Shown here one piece after another: positions 15,955 to 25,332 of a stretch of 64,000 bases of DNA (the stretch's first letter is position 1; each line of letters opens with the position of its first letter). The stretch is from positions 3,926,631 to 3,990,630 of the forward strand of contig NZ_LIYD01000005.1 in NCBI RefSeq assembly GCF_001278115.1. The letters are read 5' to 3'. The notes beneath the pieces were generated by a model, which worked only from the letters and a program-made list of their open reading frames with translations, did not search any database and was not told the DNA's origin. This DNA is from Flavobacterium akiainvivens (lineage in GTDB: Bacteria > Bacteroidota > Bacteroidia > Flavobacteriales > Flavobacteriaceae). A program made the translations under genes and the position numbers.

Positions 15955-16215
15955 TTAAGCTTCAAACGGAACTATAGATACAAAGGATTTGTTGTCGCCT
16001 TTCTTTTGAAATTTAACAACACCGTCTACCTTAGCGTGTAGTGTGTGGTCTTTACCCATGTAAACATTTTCGCCTGGATTGTGCTTAGAACCTCTTTGCC
16101 TAACAATAATGTTACCGGCAATAGCAGCCTGGCCGCCAAAAATCTTAACGCCAAGACGTTTCGATTCTGATTCCCTACCGTTCTTAGAACTACCTACACC
16201 TTTCTTGTGAGCCAT
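15955..16215 (-). CDS. rpmA: 50S ribosomal protein L27
   Basis: An 86-residue ribosomal protein located near the peptidyl transferase centre. The N-terminus MAHKKGVGSSKNGRESESKR is typical of mature L27 without the Firmicutes cleavage extension. The middle GNIIVRQRGSKHNPGENVYMG is the family signature. It lies 28 bases after rplU on the same strand, the universal rplU-rpmA order, and shares its promoter. Confidence 0.98.
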   Translation of the reverse strand: MAHKKGVGSSKNGRESESKRLGVKIFGGQAAIAGNIIVRQRGSKHNPGENVYMGKDHTLHAKVDGVVKFQKKGDNKSFVSIVPFEA

Positions 16216-16243
16216 GATGTTTTGGTTTTAAAATTGTTAGTAA

Positions 16244-16603
16244 TTATTCTGCGCTTTCAGCAGCCTCTTTTTTAGTGGCTTTCTTTTTACCTGCACCTGT
16301 AATGCCTGTAATCTGAATTTGGGTAAGAGACTGGCGGTGGCCATTCTTTACTTTGTAGCCTTTCCTACGTTTCTTTTTGAAAACAATAACTTTGTCTCCT
16401 TTAAGGTGCTGAAGCACTTTGGCCTCTACAAGAGCACCATCTATAGCCGGGGCGCCAAGGGTAATGCTTCCGTTATCGTCAAGAAGAAGAACTTTTGCGA
16501 ATGAAACCGCGTCTCCCTCATTGCCTTCAAGACGGTGAACATAAACCTTTTGGTCTTTGCTAACTTTGAATTGCTGCCCTGCTATCTCTACGATTGCGTA
16601 CAT
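16244..16603 (-). CDS. rplU: 50S ribosomal protein L21
   Basis: A 119-residue 23S rRNA-binding protein. It begins MYAIVEIAGQQFKVSKDQ and carries the signature KKRRKGYKVKNGHRQSLTQI. After the conserved core (about 103 residues in most bacteria) it has a Lys/Ala/Glu-rich tail (KKKATKKEAAESAE), seen in other Bacteroidota L21 proteins. It is first in the rplU-rpmA operon, with a good promoter upstream. Confidence 0.98.
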   Translation of the reverse strand: MYAIVEIAGQQFKVSKDQKVYVHRLEGNEGDAVSFAKVLLLDDNGSITLGAPAIDGALVEAKVLQHLKGDKVIVFKKKRRKGYKVKNGHRQSLTQIQITGITGAGKKKATKKEAAESAE

Positions 16604-16634
16604 AACAATTAGGTTTAATTAATTTTTAAGGCTG

Positions 16635-16665
16635 CAAATATACAACTTATTATTTATCAGGCAAC
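16635..16665 (-). promoter_or_regulatory. Promoter of rplU-rpmA
   Basis: On the minus strand GTTG (16662-16665), 19 bases, TATATTTG (16635-16642). This matches the Bacteroidota consensus with one base off in the -33 box. It lies about 30 bases upstream of the rplU ATG. Confidence 0.82.
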
Positions 16666-16800
16666 GGGCTCCTGAAAAAATATAGCTTTGGTAATGTTAA
16701 AAGGCTGTTTTTGTGCAAAATCACAAAAAATAGCTTACACCTTTGTAACAAAATATCGAAATTGCACACGAATTTTTAAAATACATAATCAATAACATTT

Positions 16801-18123
16801 ATGAAAAAATCCATAATGGCTTTAGGTTCTCTTTTGGTGCTTGGCGCTGCCCATGCCCAAAAGGTAGAGTTTGAAGAATTTGACTTAAGCAATGGGCTGC
16901 ATGTTATCCTGCACCAGGATAAAAGCGCACCGGTTGTGGTTACGGCCGTAATGTATCATGTTGGGGCTAAGGATGAAAACCCGGAAAGGACCGGCTTTGC
17001 GCACTTTTTTGAACACCTGCTTTTTGAAGGTACAGAGAATATTGAGAGAGGCCAGTGGGATAAAATCCAGGCGGCACATGGCGGTACCGGAAACGCTAAC
17101 ACTACCGATGACCGCACCTATTATTATGAGCTTTTCCCGAGCAATAATACCGAGCTGGGCCTGTGGATGGAAAGCGAAAGGCTATTGCACCCTGTTATTA
17201 ACCAGATAGGTGTAGATACCCAGAATGAAGTGGTAAAAGAGGAGAAAAGGATGCGTGTAGACAACCAGCCTTATGGTAACCTTTTTGCCGAAGTAAAAAA
17301 GAATATGTTTAAGGTGCACCCCTACCGCTGGGCTACCATCGGGTCTATGGAGCACCTTGATGCTGCCACGCTTGAGGAGTTTTTGGCGTTCAACAAAAAA
17401 TTCTATGTGCCTAACAATGCTGTGCTTGTTGTAGCGGGCGATATAGATACCAAACAAACCAAAAAATGGGTTGAACAATATTTTGGCGTAATTAAAAAAG
17501 GCGAGCCTGTTGTGCGTAAAAAATATGAGGAAGCGCCTATAACACAGGAATTCCACGCAAGCTATGAAGACCCTAACGTGCAAACGCCTATGATTGTTGA
17601 AGCATACCGCACCCCGGCCATGACTACTAAAGATGCCCGCGTGCTTGACCTTATTTCGTCTATACTTAGCGATGGTAAGAGTTCGCGCATGTACAAGAAA
17701 ATTGTAGATGACAAGAAAATGGCTATGCAGGTAGGTGCGTTTAACTACAGCCAGGAAGACTACGGTTTGTATTTTGTATATGGTATACCTATGGCGGGCT
17801 TTACCACCCAGCAAATACAAAAAGAAATTGATGACGAAATTGTAAAGCTGCAAACAGAGCTTGTATCTGAAAAAGAGTTCCAGAAGCTTATGAACCAGGT
17901 TGAGAGCCGCTATGTAAGCCAGAATGCCAGTGTAGACGGTGTGGCCGAAAACCTTGCTACGTACTACATGCTGTATGGCGATGTTAACCTTATTAATACG
18001 GAAATTGATATTTACCGTAAAATAACAAGGGAAGACATTAAGGCGGTGGCTAACAAATATCTTAAGCCTAACCAACGACTGATTTTAGATTATTTACCTG
18101 CTCAAGAAAAAGCTGAAAACTAA
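16801..18123 (+). CDS. M16 family zinc peptidase, catalytic subunit
   Basis: A 440-residue exported peptidase with a signal peptide (residues 1-20, cut after AHAQ or nearby). It carries the inverted zinc motif HxxEH as HFFEH at residues 68-72, with the third ligand Glu in the following helix (EVVKEEKRMRVDN). One M16 pair of half-domains is present. It is followed after 12 bases by a second M16 protein without the zinc motif, the classical active/inactive heterodimer like mitochondrial processing peptidase. Probable periplasmic or outer-membrane-facing peptide degradation (inference). Confidence 0.92.
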   Translation: MKKSIMALGSLLVLGAAHAQKVEFEEFDLSNGLHVILHQDKSAPVVVTAVMYHVGAKDENPERTGFAHFFEHLLFEGTENIERGQWDKIQAAHGGTGNANTTDDRTYYYELFPSNNTELGLWMESERLLHPVINQIGVDTQNEVVKEEKRMRVDNQPYGNLFAEVKKNMFKVHPYRWATIGSMEHLDAATLEEFLAFNKKFYVPNNAVLVVAGDIDTKQTKKWVEQYFGVIKKGEPVVRKKYEEAPITQEFHASYEDPNVQTPMIVEAYRTPAMTTKDARVLDLISSILSDGKSSRMYKKIVDDKKMAMQVGAFNYSQEDYGLYFVYGIPMAGFTTQQIQKEIDDEIVKLQTELVSEKEFQKLMNQVESRYVSQNASVDGVAENLATYYMLYGDVNLINTEIDIYRKITREDIKAVANKYLKPNQRLILDYLPAQEKAEN

Positions 18124-18135
18124 GAATACAACATC

Positions 18136-20184
18136 ATGAAGAAAATACTATATCTGTTAGCCGGATTGGCGCTTACTGCAAATGTAGCCCAGGCCCAGGT
18201 AATACCTATGCCTAAACCCGGCCCGGCACCCAAGATAAACGTAGGTAAGCCAGAAACCTTTACCCTGCCTAACGGCCTAACGGTAATGGTGGTAGAAAAC
18301 CACAAGCTGCCAAGGGTGTCTTACAGCCTTACTATGGATAACGCCCCTTATGCAGAGGGTAATAAAAAAGGTGTGGCTAACATGACCAGCGCCCTTATGG
18401 GTACGGGTTCTAAAAACATGCCTAAAGACAAGTTTAACGAAGAGGTAGACCAGCTGGGTGCCGATGTTAATGTGTGGGGTAGCGGTGCTGCTGCAAACGG
18501 CCTTAGCAAGTACAGCGGCAGGATTTTAGAGCTTATGGCCGAAGCGGCGCTTTACCCGGTGTTTACGCAGGAGGAGTTTGATAAGCAAAAGAACCTTATT
18601 GTAGAAGATCTTAAAAGCAATGAGAAAAACGTGCCAAGCATTGCCCGCAGGGTAAAAAACAACCTTGTGTATGGTAAAAACCACCCTAATGGTGAATACC
18701 TGAGCGAAGAAACGCTTAACAACGTTACCCTGGCTGATGTAAAGCAAAACTATGATACTTATTTCGTTCCGGGCAACGCATATCTTGTTGTGGTGGGCGA
18801 CGTAAAGTTTAAAGATGTTAAAAAGCAGGTTACTAAACTGTTTGGCAACTGGACTGCCGGCAAGGCGCCAAGCATTGCCTACAGCGACCCTAAAGATGTG
18901 CAATACACGCAAATTAACTTTGTAGATATGCCAAATGCTGTACAAAGCGAAATCAGTGTGCTTAATGTTACCAATCTTAAAATGACCGATAAAGAGTATT
19001 TTGCTACTATTATAGGTAACCAGATACTTGGCGGCGGCGGCGGTAAGCTTTTCCTTAACCTTAGGGAAAAACACGGCTGGACGTATGGATCGTACTCGTC
19101 TATAGGTGGTGATAAGTATGTGGGCAACTTTGGTGCAACGGCTTCTGTAAGGAATGCGGTTACTGATAGTGCTATTGTAGAAATGCTTAACGAAATCAAA
19201 AATATAAGGACAAACCTTGTATCGCCGGAAGACCTTGAAAATGCAAAGGCTAAATATATAGGTAGCTTTGTAATGCAAATTCAAAAGCCGGCTACTGTAG
19301 CGCGTTATGCACTGCTAACACAAACACAGGCGCTTGCTGCTGATTTTTATGAAAATTACATTAAGAATATCAATGCGGTTACGGCAGAAGATATAAGGGC
19401 TGCTGCCCAGAAATTCTTCTTTGTAGACAACGCACGTATTGTTGTAGTGGGCAAGGCGGCCGATGTGCTTCCGGGCCTTGAGAAAACGGGTATTCCTATC
19501 AACTACTTTGATAAGTGGGGTAAGGCTGCCGAAAAACCGGTAACCAGCAAGCCTATACCTGCGGGTGTAACGGCCAAAACGGTTCTTGATAACTATATAA
19601 AGGCTATTGGTGGTGAAAAAGCGGTTAAGGCAGTTAAGTCTATTTATACTAAGTCAACCGGTAAGTCGGCGCAGATACCGGCCCCTATTGTGTTTACTAT
19701 GAAAGTGGCAGACCATAAGCAGCTGGTAGATATGACTATTGAAGGTTATGGCTCGGTGTACAAGCAGGTGGTTAATGATAAGGCAGGCTACAGAAATGGG
19801 CAGGCAGGTAAAGAAGAAGTTACCGGCGATGAGCTAAAAGAGCTTCAGGCAAGCGCTGTGCCGTTTGAGGAGCTTGGTTTCCTTACCGATGCTGCTGTTA
19901 AGCTAACAGGTATTGAGGCTGTAAACGGAACCGATGCTTATGTGGTTAAGAAAGGAACCGGTAGCTACTATTATGATGTTGCAACCGGCCTTAAAATAGG
20001 GGAGGCCCATGAAGAGGGCGCAGGTGCTGAAAAGCAGGTAAGCACTACTTATTATTCTGACTACAAAGAGGTGAAGGGTGTAAAAGTGCCGCACCATGTA
20101 ATAATGAATATAGGACTTGAGCTTGACCTTACGGTTAAAGAGGCTAAAATAAACGAAGGTGTTTCTGCTACTGATTTCCAGTAA
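18136..20184 (+). CDS. M16 family peptidase-like protein, non-catalytic partner with C-terminal extension
   Basis: A 682-residue exported protein (signal peptide about residues 1-20, LTANVAQAQ). Where HxxEH should stand it reads GVANMTSALMGTGSKN, so it cannot bind catalytic zinc. It does keep the Arg/Tyr-type substrate motif HGWTYGSYSS found in the inactive subunit of M16 heterodimers. From about residue 480 a separate beta-rich domain begins (VTAKTVLDNYIKAIGGEKAV...), with repeats typical of LolA/lipoprotein-carrier-like folds. It is cotranscribed with the catalytic subunit and ends in a strong terminator. Confidence 0.9.
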   Translation: MKKILYLLAGLALTANVAQAQVIPMPKPGPAPKINVGKPETFTLPNGLTVMVVENHKLPRVSYSLTMDNAPYAEGNKKGVANMTSALMGTGSKNMPKDKFNEEVDQLGADVNVWGSGAAANGLSKYSGRILELMAEAALYPVFTQEEFDKQKNLIVEDLKSNEKNVPSIARRVKNNLVYGKNHPNGEYLSEETLNNVTLADVKQNYDTYFVPGNAYLVVVGDVKFKDVKKQVTKLFGNWTAGKAPSIAYSDPKDVQYTQINFVDMPNAVQSEISVLNVTNLKMTDKEYFATIIGNQILGGGGGKLFLNLREKHGWTYGSYSSIGGDKYVGNFGATASVRNAVTDSAIVEMLNEIKNIRTNLVSPEDLENAKAKYIGSFVMQIQKPATVARYALLTQTQALAADFYENYIKNINAVTAEDIRAAAQKFFFVDNARIVVVGKAADVLPGLEKTGIPINYFDKWGKAAEKPVTSKPIPAGVTAKTVLDNYIKAIGGEKAVKAVKSIYTKSTGKSAQIPAPIVFTMKVADHKQLVDMTIEGYGSVYKQVVNDKAGYRNGQAGKEEVTGDELKELQASAVPFEELGFLTDAAVKLTGIEAVNGTDAYVVKKGTGSYYYDVATGLKIGEAHEEGAGAEKQVSTTYYSDYKEVKGVKVPHHVIMNIGLELDLTVKEAKINEGVSATDFQ

Positions 20185-20204
20185 GAAGAACCGTTGTAAA
20201 ATAG

Positions 20205-20235
20205 AAAGTCCCGCCATACAGCGGGACTTTTTTTT
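20205..20235 (+). terminator. Terminator after the M16 operon
   Basis: AAAGTCCCGC-CATACA-GCGGGACTTT with an 8-base T-run, 20 bases after the stop codon. It also lies downstream of the convergent SPOR gene, but the T-run favours the plus strand. Confidence 0.92.
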
Positions 20236-20247
20236 ATTGTGTAGTGC

Positions 20248-20625
20248 TTACTTGTTGGGTTGTACCACAAGGGCATACGGGTATTTTTTGTGTATTTCCT
20301 CAAGCGCCCTTTCGGCATCTATGCGGCTGGCGTAGCTGCCTACCAGTACTTTATAGGTAGGGCTTTCAAATATTATGGTGCCATCGGTTTCCGGAAAGGC
20401 TTTTTTAAATTCCTGCATGGTTTTGCGGGCCTTTTCGTTGTCGCCATAAAATATTTGTACCTTGTATTTGTCGTTCAGGGTAATCTGCGAGCTTATCTTG
20501 CGCTTGTCATTGAGCAATTCCTCAAATTTTGGGTCTTGCGTTACGGTTTGTGCCTGGGTTTTTGCTGCTGCCAAAATGGCAAAAAGCGTGACACCCAGTG
20601 TGGTGCTTAATTTTAAAATTCTCAT
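20248..20625 (-). CDS. Exported SPOR domain protein
   Basis: A 125-residue protein with a signal peptide (about residues 1-26, ILAAAKTQAQ) followed by one SPOR domain (about 45-122). The domain has the usual pattern YKVQIFYGDNEKARKTMQEF, then YKVLVGSYASRIDAERALEEI ending in YPYALVV. SPOR domains bind peptidoglycan with denuded glycan strands, typically at the division site, so a periplasmic septal role is likely. It is a stand-alone gene, convergent with the M16 operon. A -7 box TACATTTG lies at 20644-20651 (minus strand). Confidence 0.9.
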   Translation of the reverse strand: MRILKLSTTLGVTLFAILAAAKTQAQTVTQDPKFEELLNDKRKISSQITLNDKYKVQIFYGDNEKARKTMQEFKKAFPETDGTIIFESPTYKVLVGSYASRIDAERALEEIHKKYPYALVVQPNK

Positions 20626-20727
20626 ACTTAAGTATCTTTAAAACAAATGTACGACATATCTATATTTGTGGGGTAAATGCAATTTATTTAGAATTGTTAT
20701 AAATTAACCACTAACATTTATTTAAGG

Positions 20728-20757
20728 TTTGAGAATTGCCCTTAAGTCGTATTTTTG
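20728..20757 (+). promoter_or_regulatory. Promoter of the act-cox respiratory operon
   Basis: TTTG (20728-20731), 18 bases, TATTTTTG (20750-20757), a near-perfect Bacteroidota promoter. The predicted start near 20764 leaves a leader of about 75 bases before the actA ATG at 20841. No other two-box promoter was noticed before coxA. Confidence 0.78.
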
Positions 20758-20840
20758 CTAAAGTTTTTTTAAAAGTGCATAGTATCTTTAAAATACCATT
20801 AAAAACTGTGCCAAAAATACTGTCGATAATCATCTATAAT

Positions 20841-22172
20841 ATGAAAAAAGTGGGTAACCATACTTCGATTTCAAGAATTTTACTGTTTTGCCTGGCGGTT
20901 TCGCTAACTTTTTCCCTACCATCATTTGCGCAGGATGCACCTGCTGCCGCTCCCGCGGCTGCTGCCCCTGCTGCCGAAGCTGCTGCTCCTGCAGCGGCCG
21001 GAGATCCGGTAAAGGGTAAAGAATTGTTTAACGCTAACTGTGCTTCGTGCCACAAACTTGATGCAGCCTCTACCGGCCCTAAGCTTAGGGGTGTTGCTGA
21101 AAAGCACGATAAGCAATGGCTTTACAAGTGGATTCATAACAGCAGCGAGATGATCAAATCTGGCGATGCTGCGGCTGTAAAGCTGTTTAATGAAAACAAT
21201 AAAGTAACAATGACGGCTTTCCCTCAGTTGAGCGAGGCTGACATTGATAACATACTTGCTTACACAAGTGCTCCTGCCCCTGTGGTTGAGAATAAGCCTG
21301 GGCCTGTTGCTTCTGCTTCTGGTTCTGGTGTTTCTGAAACCATTATCCTTGGTGCGCTTATCCTTGTGCTTGCGGTACTTATTGTAATGCTGGTTCTTGT
21401 AAACCGCACCCTTAAAAGGGTTGCTGCTGCAAACGGTGTTGTAGTGCCTGTTAAAGAGCCGGGTGTTTCGGTTTGGAAAGCGTATGCTAAAAACCAGTTC
21501 CTTGTGCTTGTAACGGCTATTCTGTTGCTGCTTGCTTCTTCATACTACCTTTACGGGTGGCTAATGCAGGTGGGTGTAGACCAAAACTACCAGCCGGTAC
21601 AGCCTATCCACTTCTCTCACAAAATTCACGCGGGTGATAACGGTATTGACTGTAAATACTGTCACTCTGCTGCAAGGGTAAGTAAAAACTCAGGTATCCC
21701 TTCTCTTAACGTGTGTATGAACTGCCACAAAAACATTGCAGAATTTGCAGGTGATAAAGATTCGGTTTACGACCACTCTAAAGAATTCTACACCGGCGAA
21801 ATCAAAAAACTATACACTGCTGTAGGCTGGGATGGTGCTACGCAAAAATATACAGGCAAAACTGCCCCGGTTAAATGGGTAAGGATACACAACCTTCCTG
21901 ACTTTGTTTACTTCAACCACTCTCAGCACGTAAGCGTTGCAGGTGTAGAGTGCCAAAAGTGCCACGGCCCTGTTGAAACATTTGAAGTAATGAAGCAGTT
22001 CTCTCCGCTAACAATGGGCTGGTGTGTTAACTGTCACCGTGAAACTGATGTTAAGGTTGAGGGTAATGCCTACTACACAAAAATCCACGATGAGCTGGCT
22101 AAGAAGTTTGGCAAGCAGAAGCTTACAGCGGCCGATATGGGTGCTACAGAGTGTGGAAAATGTCACTATTAA
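20841..22172 (+). CDS. actA: Alternative complex III subunit ActA, multiheme cytochrome c
   Basis: A 443-residue exported cytochrome c of the quinol:cytochrome c oxidoreductase (alternative complex III). After a signal sequence (about 1-30) and an Ala/Pro-rich linker comes a monoheme domain with CASCH (67-71). Two membrane helices follow (about 168-190 and 210-235), then a pentaheme domain with CKYCH, CMNCH, CQKCH, CVNCH and CGKCH, making six hemes in all. Family ActA is described as pentaheme, so the extra N-terminal heme is a fusion. The start is ATG 20841 (MKKVGNHTS); 35 upstream in-frame residues would put the ATG-less leader into the protein. First gene of actABCDEF-coxBA. Confidence 0.93.
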   Translation: MKKVGNHTSISRILLFCLAVSLTFSLPSFAQDAPAAAPAAAAPAAEAAAPAAAGDPVKGKELFNANCASCHKLDAASTGPKLRGVAEKHDKQWLYKWIHNSSEMIKSGDAAAVKLFNENNKVTMTAFPQLSEADIDNILAYTSAPAPVVENKPGPVASASGSGVSETIILGALILVLAVLIVMLVLVNRTLKRVAAANGVVVPVKEPGVSVWKAYAKNQFLVLVTAILLLLASSYYLYGWLMQVGVDQNYQPVQPIHFSHKIHAGDNGIDCKYCHSAARVSKNSGIPSLNVCMNCHKNIAEFAGDKDSVYDHSKEFYTGEIKKLYTAVGWDGATQKYTGKTAPVKWVRIHNLPDFVYFNHSQHVSVAGVECQKCHGPVETFEVMKQFSPLTMGWCVNCHRETDVKVEGNAYYTKIHDELAKKFGKQKLTAADMGATECGKCHY

Positions 22173-22207
22173 TCAATTTACTAAGAAGCTAATATCTATA
22201 TAAAACC

Positions 22208-25200
22208 ATGGCATCAAACAAAAAATACTGGCAAAGTGTTGAGGAGCTGAATGAAAACAGCCCCATTGTTGAGACGCTGAGAAATAACGAGTTTGCAGAA
22301 GAAATTCCTGTTGACGAATTCCTTGGCGACAAAGAAGCTTTGTCAAATTCATCTACAAGCCGTCGTGACTTTTTGAAATTTGTAGGCTTCAGTACTGCAG
22401 CTGCATCTCTTGCTGCATGTCAGGGCCCCGTTATAAAATCTATCCCTTATGTGGTACAGCCGGAGGAAATCATTCCGGGTGTGTGGGATTACTATGCAAC
22501 CACAATGGCAGATGGTTTCGACTTTGCCAACATTCTTGTAAAAACCCGCGAGGGCCGTCCTATTAAAGTAGAGGCTAACAAGCTTGCAGGTGCTAAGTTC
22601 TCGGCTAACGGCCGTGTGCACGCATCGGTACTTTCACTTTATGACAGCCTGCGCCTTAAGCAACCCCTTGTAGACAGCAAGCCTGCTACATGGACAACGG
22701 TTGATGCTAAAGTAGCTAAAGGCCTTGCCGAAGCTGCTGCGGGTGGTGGCCAGGTAGTGGTACTTACCGGTACTGTTGCCAGCCCGTCTACTGAAAAACT
22801 AATTGCTGAGTTTGGTGCCAAATACGGCGCTAACTTTAAGCATGTTGTATATGATGCCGTATCGTCTTCTGAAGCGCTTGACGCGTACCAGCAGGTGTAT
22901 GGCGAAAGGGCCCTTGCTGATTATGATTTCGGTAAGGCTGATGTTATCCTTGCTGTAGGTGCTGATTTCCTTGGCGACTGGCAGGGTGGCGGATTTGACG
23001 GTGGCTATGCCCAAAACCGTATCCCTAAAAAGACTGCAACTAAAACGTATATGTCTAAGCATATACAGATAGAGTCTAACATGACCCTTTCTGGTGCTAA
23101 TGCTGATAAGCGTATACCGCTTACGGTAACCGAGCAAAAATATGCTGTAGTTAAAATATTTAATATTGTAACCGGTTCAAGTGTTCCTGTGCCTGCTGTA
23201 AACAAGGCGTATGAGCAGGAAGTTATAAAAGCCGCTGAGCAGCTTTCTAAAGCAGGTACCCGCGGTGTGTTTGTAACCGGCCTTGATGATGTAAATGCGC
23301 AGCTTCTTGCATTTGCCATCAACCAGAAGCTTGCTTCTGAGGCTTTCAACCCGGGTGCGCCACGCTATGTGCGTAAAGGCGATGCCAAAGCGGTTAAGCA
23401 GCTTGTAGCTGATATGAAAGCCGGTGCGGTTCACACGCTAATCCTAAACAACGTAAACCCGGTTTACACACTTCCAAACGGTGCTGAGTTTGCTGAAGTC
23501 CTTAAGAAAGTTAAACTTTCTGTATCATTCACACTAAGGAATGATGAAACGGCCAAGCACACTACAGTTGCTGCTGCTGCCCCTCACTACCTTGAGTCTT
23601 GGGGAGATGTTAGCGTAGCAAAAGGATATTATGCTGTAACGCAGCCTACCATCCGTCCGCTGTTTGATACTAAGCAATTCCAGGATGCCCTTCTTTCATG
23701 GAGTGGCAATACTACCCCATATTATGATTACCTTAAAGCGGTTGCCGCTACTGCTGTAGCAGGCAAAACGTGGAACCAGCTGGTGCACGATGGTGTTGCT
23801 GTTAGCGAGGTGGCCCCAACAACGGCTACAGGTGCTGCTGATTTTAGCGGTGCTGCTGCAACACTTGCAAGCGCTAAGGCGGTTAACGGCACACTTGAGC
23901 TTGTGCTTTACACAAAAACAGGCCTTGGTGACGGCCAGCAGGCTAACAACCCATGGCTACAGGAATTCCCTGACCCTATTACAAGGACGTCTTGGGATAA
24001 CTACATAACAGTATCTAAAGCTGATGCTGAAGCCCTTGGCCTTGAGAACTGGAACGTAGCTAACGGTGGCCTTAACGGTAGCGTTGTTACGGTAACGGTT
24101 AACGGTGTTGAGCTTAAAGATGTTCCGGTAATTATACAACCGGGCCAGGCTAAAGGTACTGCCGGCCTTGCACTTGGCTATGGCCGTGCAGAAGGCATGA
24201 AAGCTGAAATGGTAGTGGGTGTTAATGCCTACACACTATATAATAACTTTAATTCTTTCCAGAATGTTAAGCTAACCAAGCAGGCAGGCGAACATGAGTT
24301 TGCATGTGTACAGCTTCAGAAAACCCTTATGGGCCGTGGCGACATTGTGAAAGAAACTACACTGGCTGACTTTGGTGCTAAATCTCCGGCAGAGTGGAAT
24401 GAGATGCCACAGGTATCGTATGACCACCAGGAGGTTCCTGCTGCTTCGATTGACCTTTGGGAATCGTTTGACAGGAGTACAGGCCACCACTTTAACCTAT
24501 CGATTGACCTTAATGCCTGTACAGGTTGTGGTGCGTGTGTAATTGCATGTCACGCCGAGAACAACGTACCGGTTGTAGGTAAGAGCGAAATTCGCCGTAG
24601 CCGCGATATGCACTGGCTGCGTATTGACAGGTACTACTCATCTGAAGAAACGTTTAAAGGTGATGTTGAGAAGAAAGATGCGGCCCATGGCCTTATGAAT
24701 TCTATCGACACCTTTACCAGTATGGAAGACCCGTCTGAGAACCCTCAGGTAGTATTCCAGCCGGTAATGTGCCAGCACTGTAACCACGCACCATGTGAAA
24801 CTGTATGCCCTGTGGCTGCAACATCTCACGGCCGCCAGGGCCAGAACCACATGGCTTACAACCGTTGTGTGGGTACCCGTTACTGTGCAAACAACTGTCC
24901 TTACAAAGTGCGCCGTTTTAACTGGTTCCTTTACAACAACAACAAAGACTTTGACTTTAACATGAACGACGACCTTGGCCGTATGGTGCTTAACCCGGAT
25001 GTGGTGGTGCGCTCTCGCGGTGTAATGGAAAAATGTTCGTTCTGTATTCAGGCTACCCAGGCGGTTATCCTTCAGGCTAAGCGCGATGGCAGGGTAGTAG
25101 GTAAAGACGAGTTTAACGATGCTTGCGCTTGTAGTGCTGCATGTTCAAGCGGTGCTATGGTATTTGGCGATGTTAACAATGCCGAAGACCCTATCACAAG

Positions 25201-25291
25201 GCTTAAGGAAGATGACAGGGCTTACCACCTGCTTGACCACATTGGCACCAAGCCTAATGTATTCTACCACGTTAAAGTAAGGAATACATAG
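22208..25291 (+). CDS. actB: Alternative complex III subunit ActB, iron-sulfur protein with molybdopterin-oxidoreductase-like domain
   Basis: A 1027-residue periplasmic subunit. An unusual 50-residue leader precedes a twin-arginine motif (SRRDFLKFVGF, Arg52-Arg53) and a possible lipobox cysteine (SLAAC71), the 'TAT-variant' layout of this family. Residues about 80-750 resemble a molybdopterin oxidoreductase that in ActB lacks the cofactor. The last 270 residues carry four Fe-S cluster motifs: CTGCGACVIAC, CQHCNHAPCETVCP, CVGTRYCANNCP and CSFC...CACSAAC. ActB passes electrons towards the ActA hemes in the known complex; its exact route here is inferred. It begins 35 bases after actA. Confidence 0.94.
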   Translation: MASNKKYWQSVEELNENSPIVETLRNNEFAEEIPVDEFLGDKEALSNSSTSRRDFLKFVGFSTAAASLAACQGPVIKSIPYVVQPEEIIPGVWDYYATTMADGFDFANILVKTREGRPIKVEANKLAGAKFSANGRVHASVLSLYDSLRLKQPLVDSKPATWTTVDAKVAKGLAEAAAGGGQVVVLTGTVASPSTEKLIAEFGAKYGANFKHVVYDAVSSSEALDAYQQVYGERALADYDFGKADVILAVGADFLGDWQGGGFDGGYAQNRIPKKTATKTYMSKHIQIESNMTLSGANADKRIPLTVTEQKYAVVKIFNIVTGSSVPVPAVNKAYEQEVIKAAEQLSKAGTRGVFVTGLDDVNAQLLAFAINQKLASEAFNPGAPRYVRKGDAKAVKQLVADMKAGAVHTLILNNVNPVYTLPNGAEFAEVLKKVKLSVSFTLRNDETAKHTTVAAAAPHYLESWGDVSVAKGYYAVTQPTIRPLFDTKQFQDALLSWSGNTTPYYDYLKAVAATAVAGKTWNQLVHDGVAVSEVAPTTATGAADFSGAAATLASAKAVNGTLELVLYTKTGLGDGQQANNPWLQEFPDPITRTSWDNYITVSKADAEALGLENWNVANGGLNGSVVTVTVNGVELKDVPVIIQPGQAKGTAGLALGYGRAEGMKAEMVVGVNAYTLYNNFNSFQNVKLTKQAGEHEFACVQLQKTLMGRGDIVKETTLADFGAKSPAEWNEMPQVSYDHQEVPAASIDLWESFDRSTGHHFNLSIDLNACTGCGACVIACHAENNVPVVGKSEIRRSRDMHWLRIDRYYSSEETFKGDVEKKDAAHGLMNSIDTFTSMEDPSENPQVVFQPVMCQHCNHAPCETVCPVAATSHGRQGQNHMAYNRCVGTRYCANNCPYKVRRFNWFLYNNNKDFDFNMNDDLGRMVLNPDVVVRSRGVMEKCSFCIQATQAVILQAKRDGRVVGKDEFNDACACSAACSSGAMVFGDVNNAEDPITRLKEDDRAYHLLDHIGTKPNVFYHVKVRNT

Positions 25292-25332
25292 TAGTAAAAA
25301 AGTATTAATAAAGAAACAAACATAAAAGTATT

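Noticed and set aside
20661..20668. TATATTTG as a second actA promoter
   Set aside because: No TTTG at 18-20 bases upstream, and it lies behind a better two-box promoter at 20728-20757.
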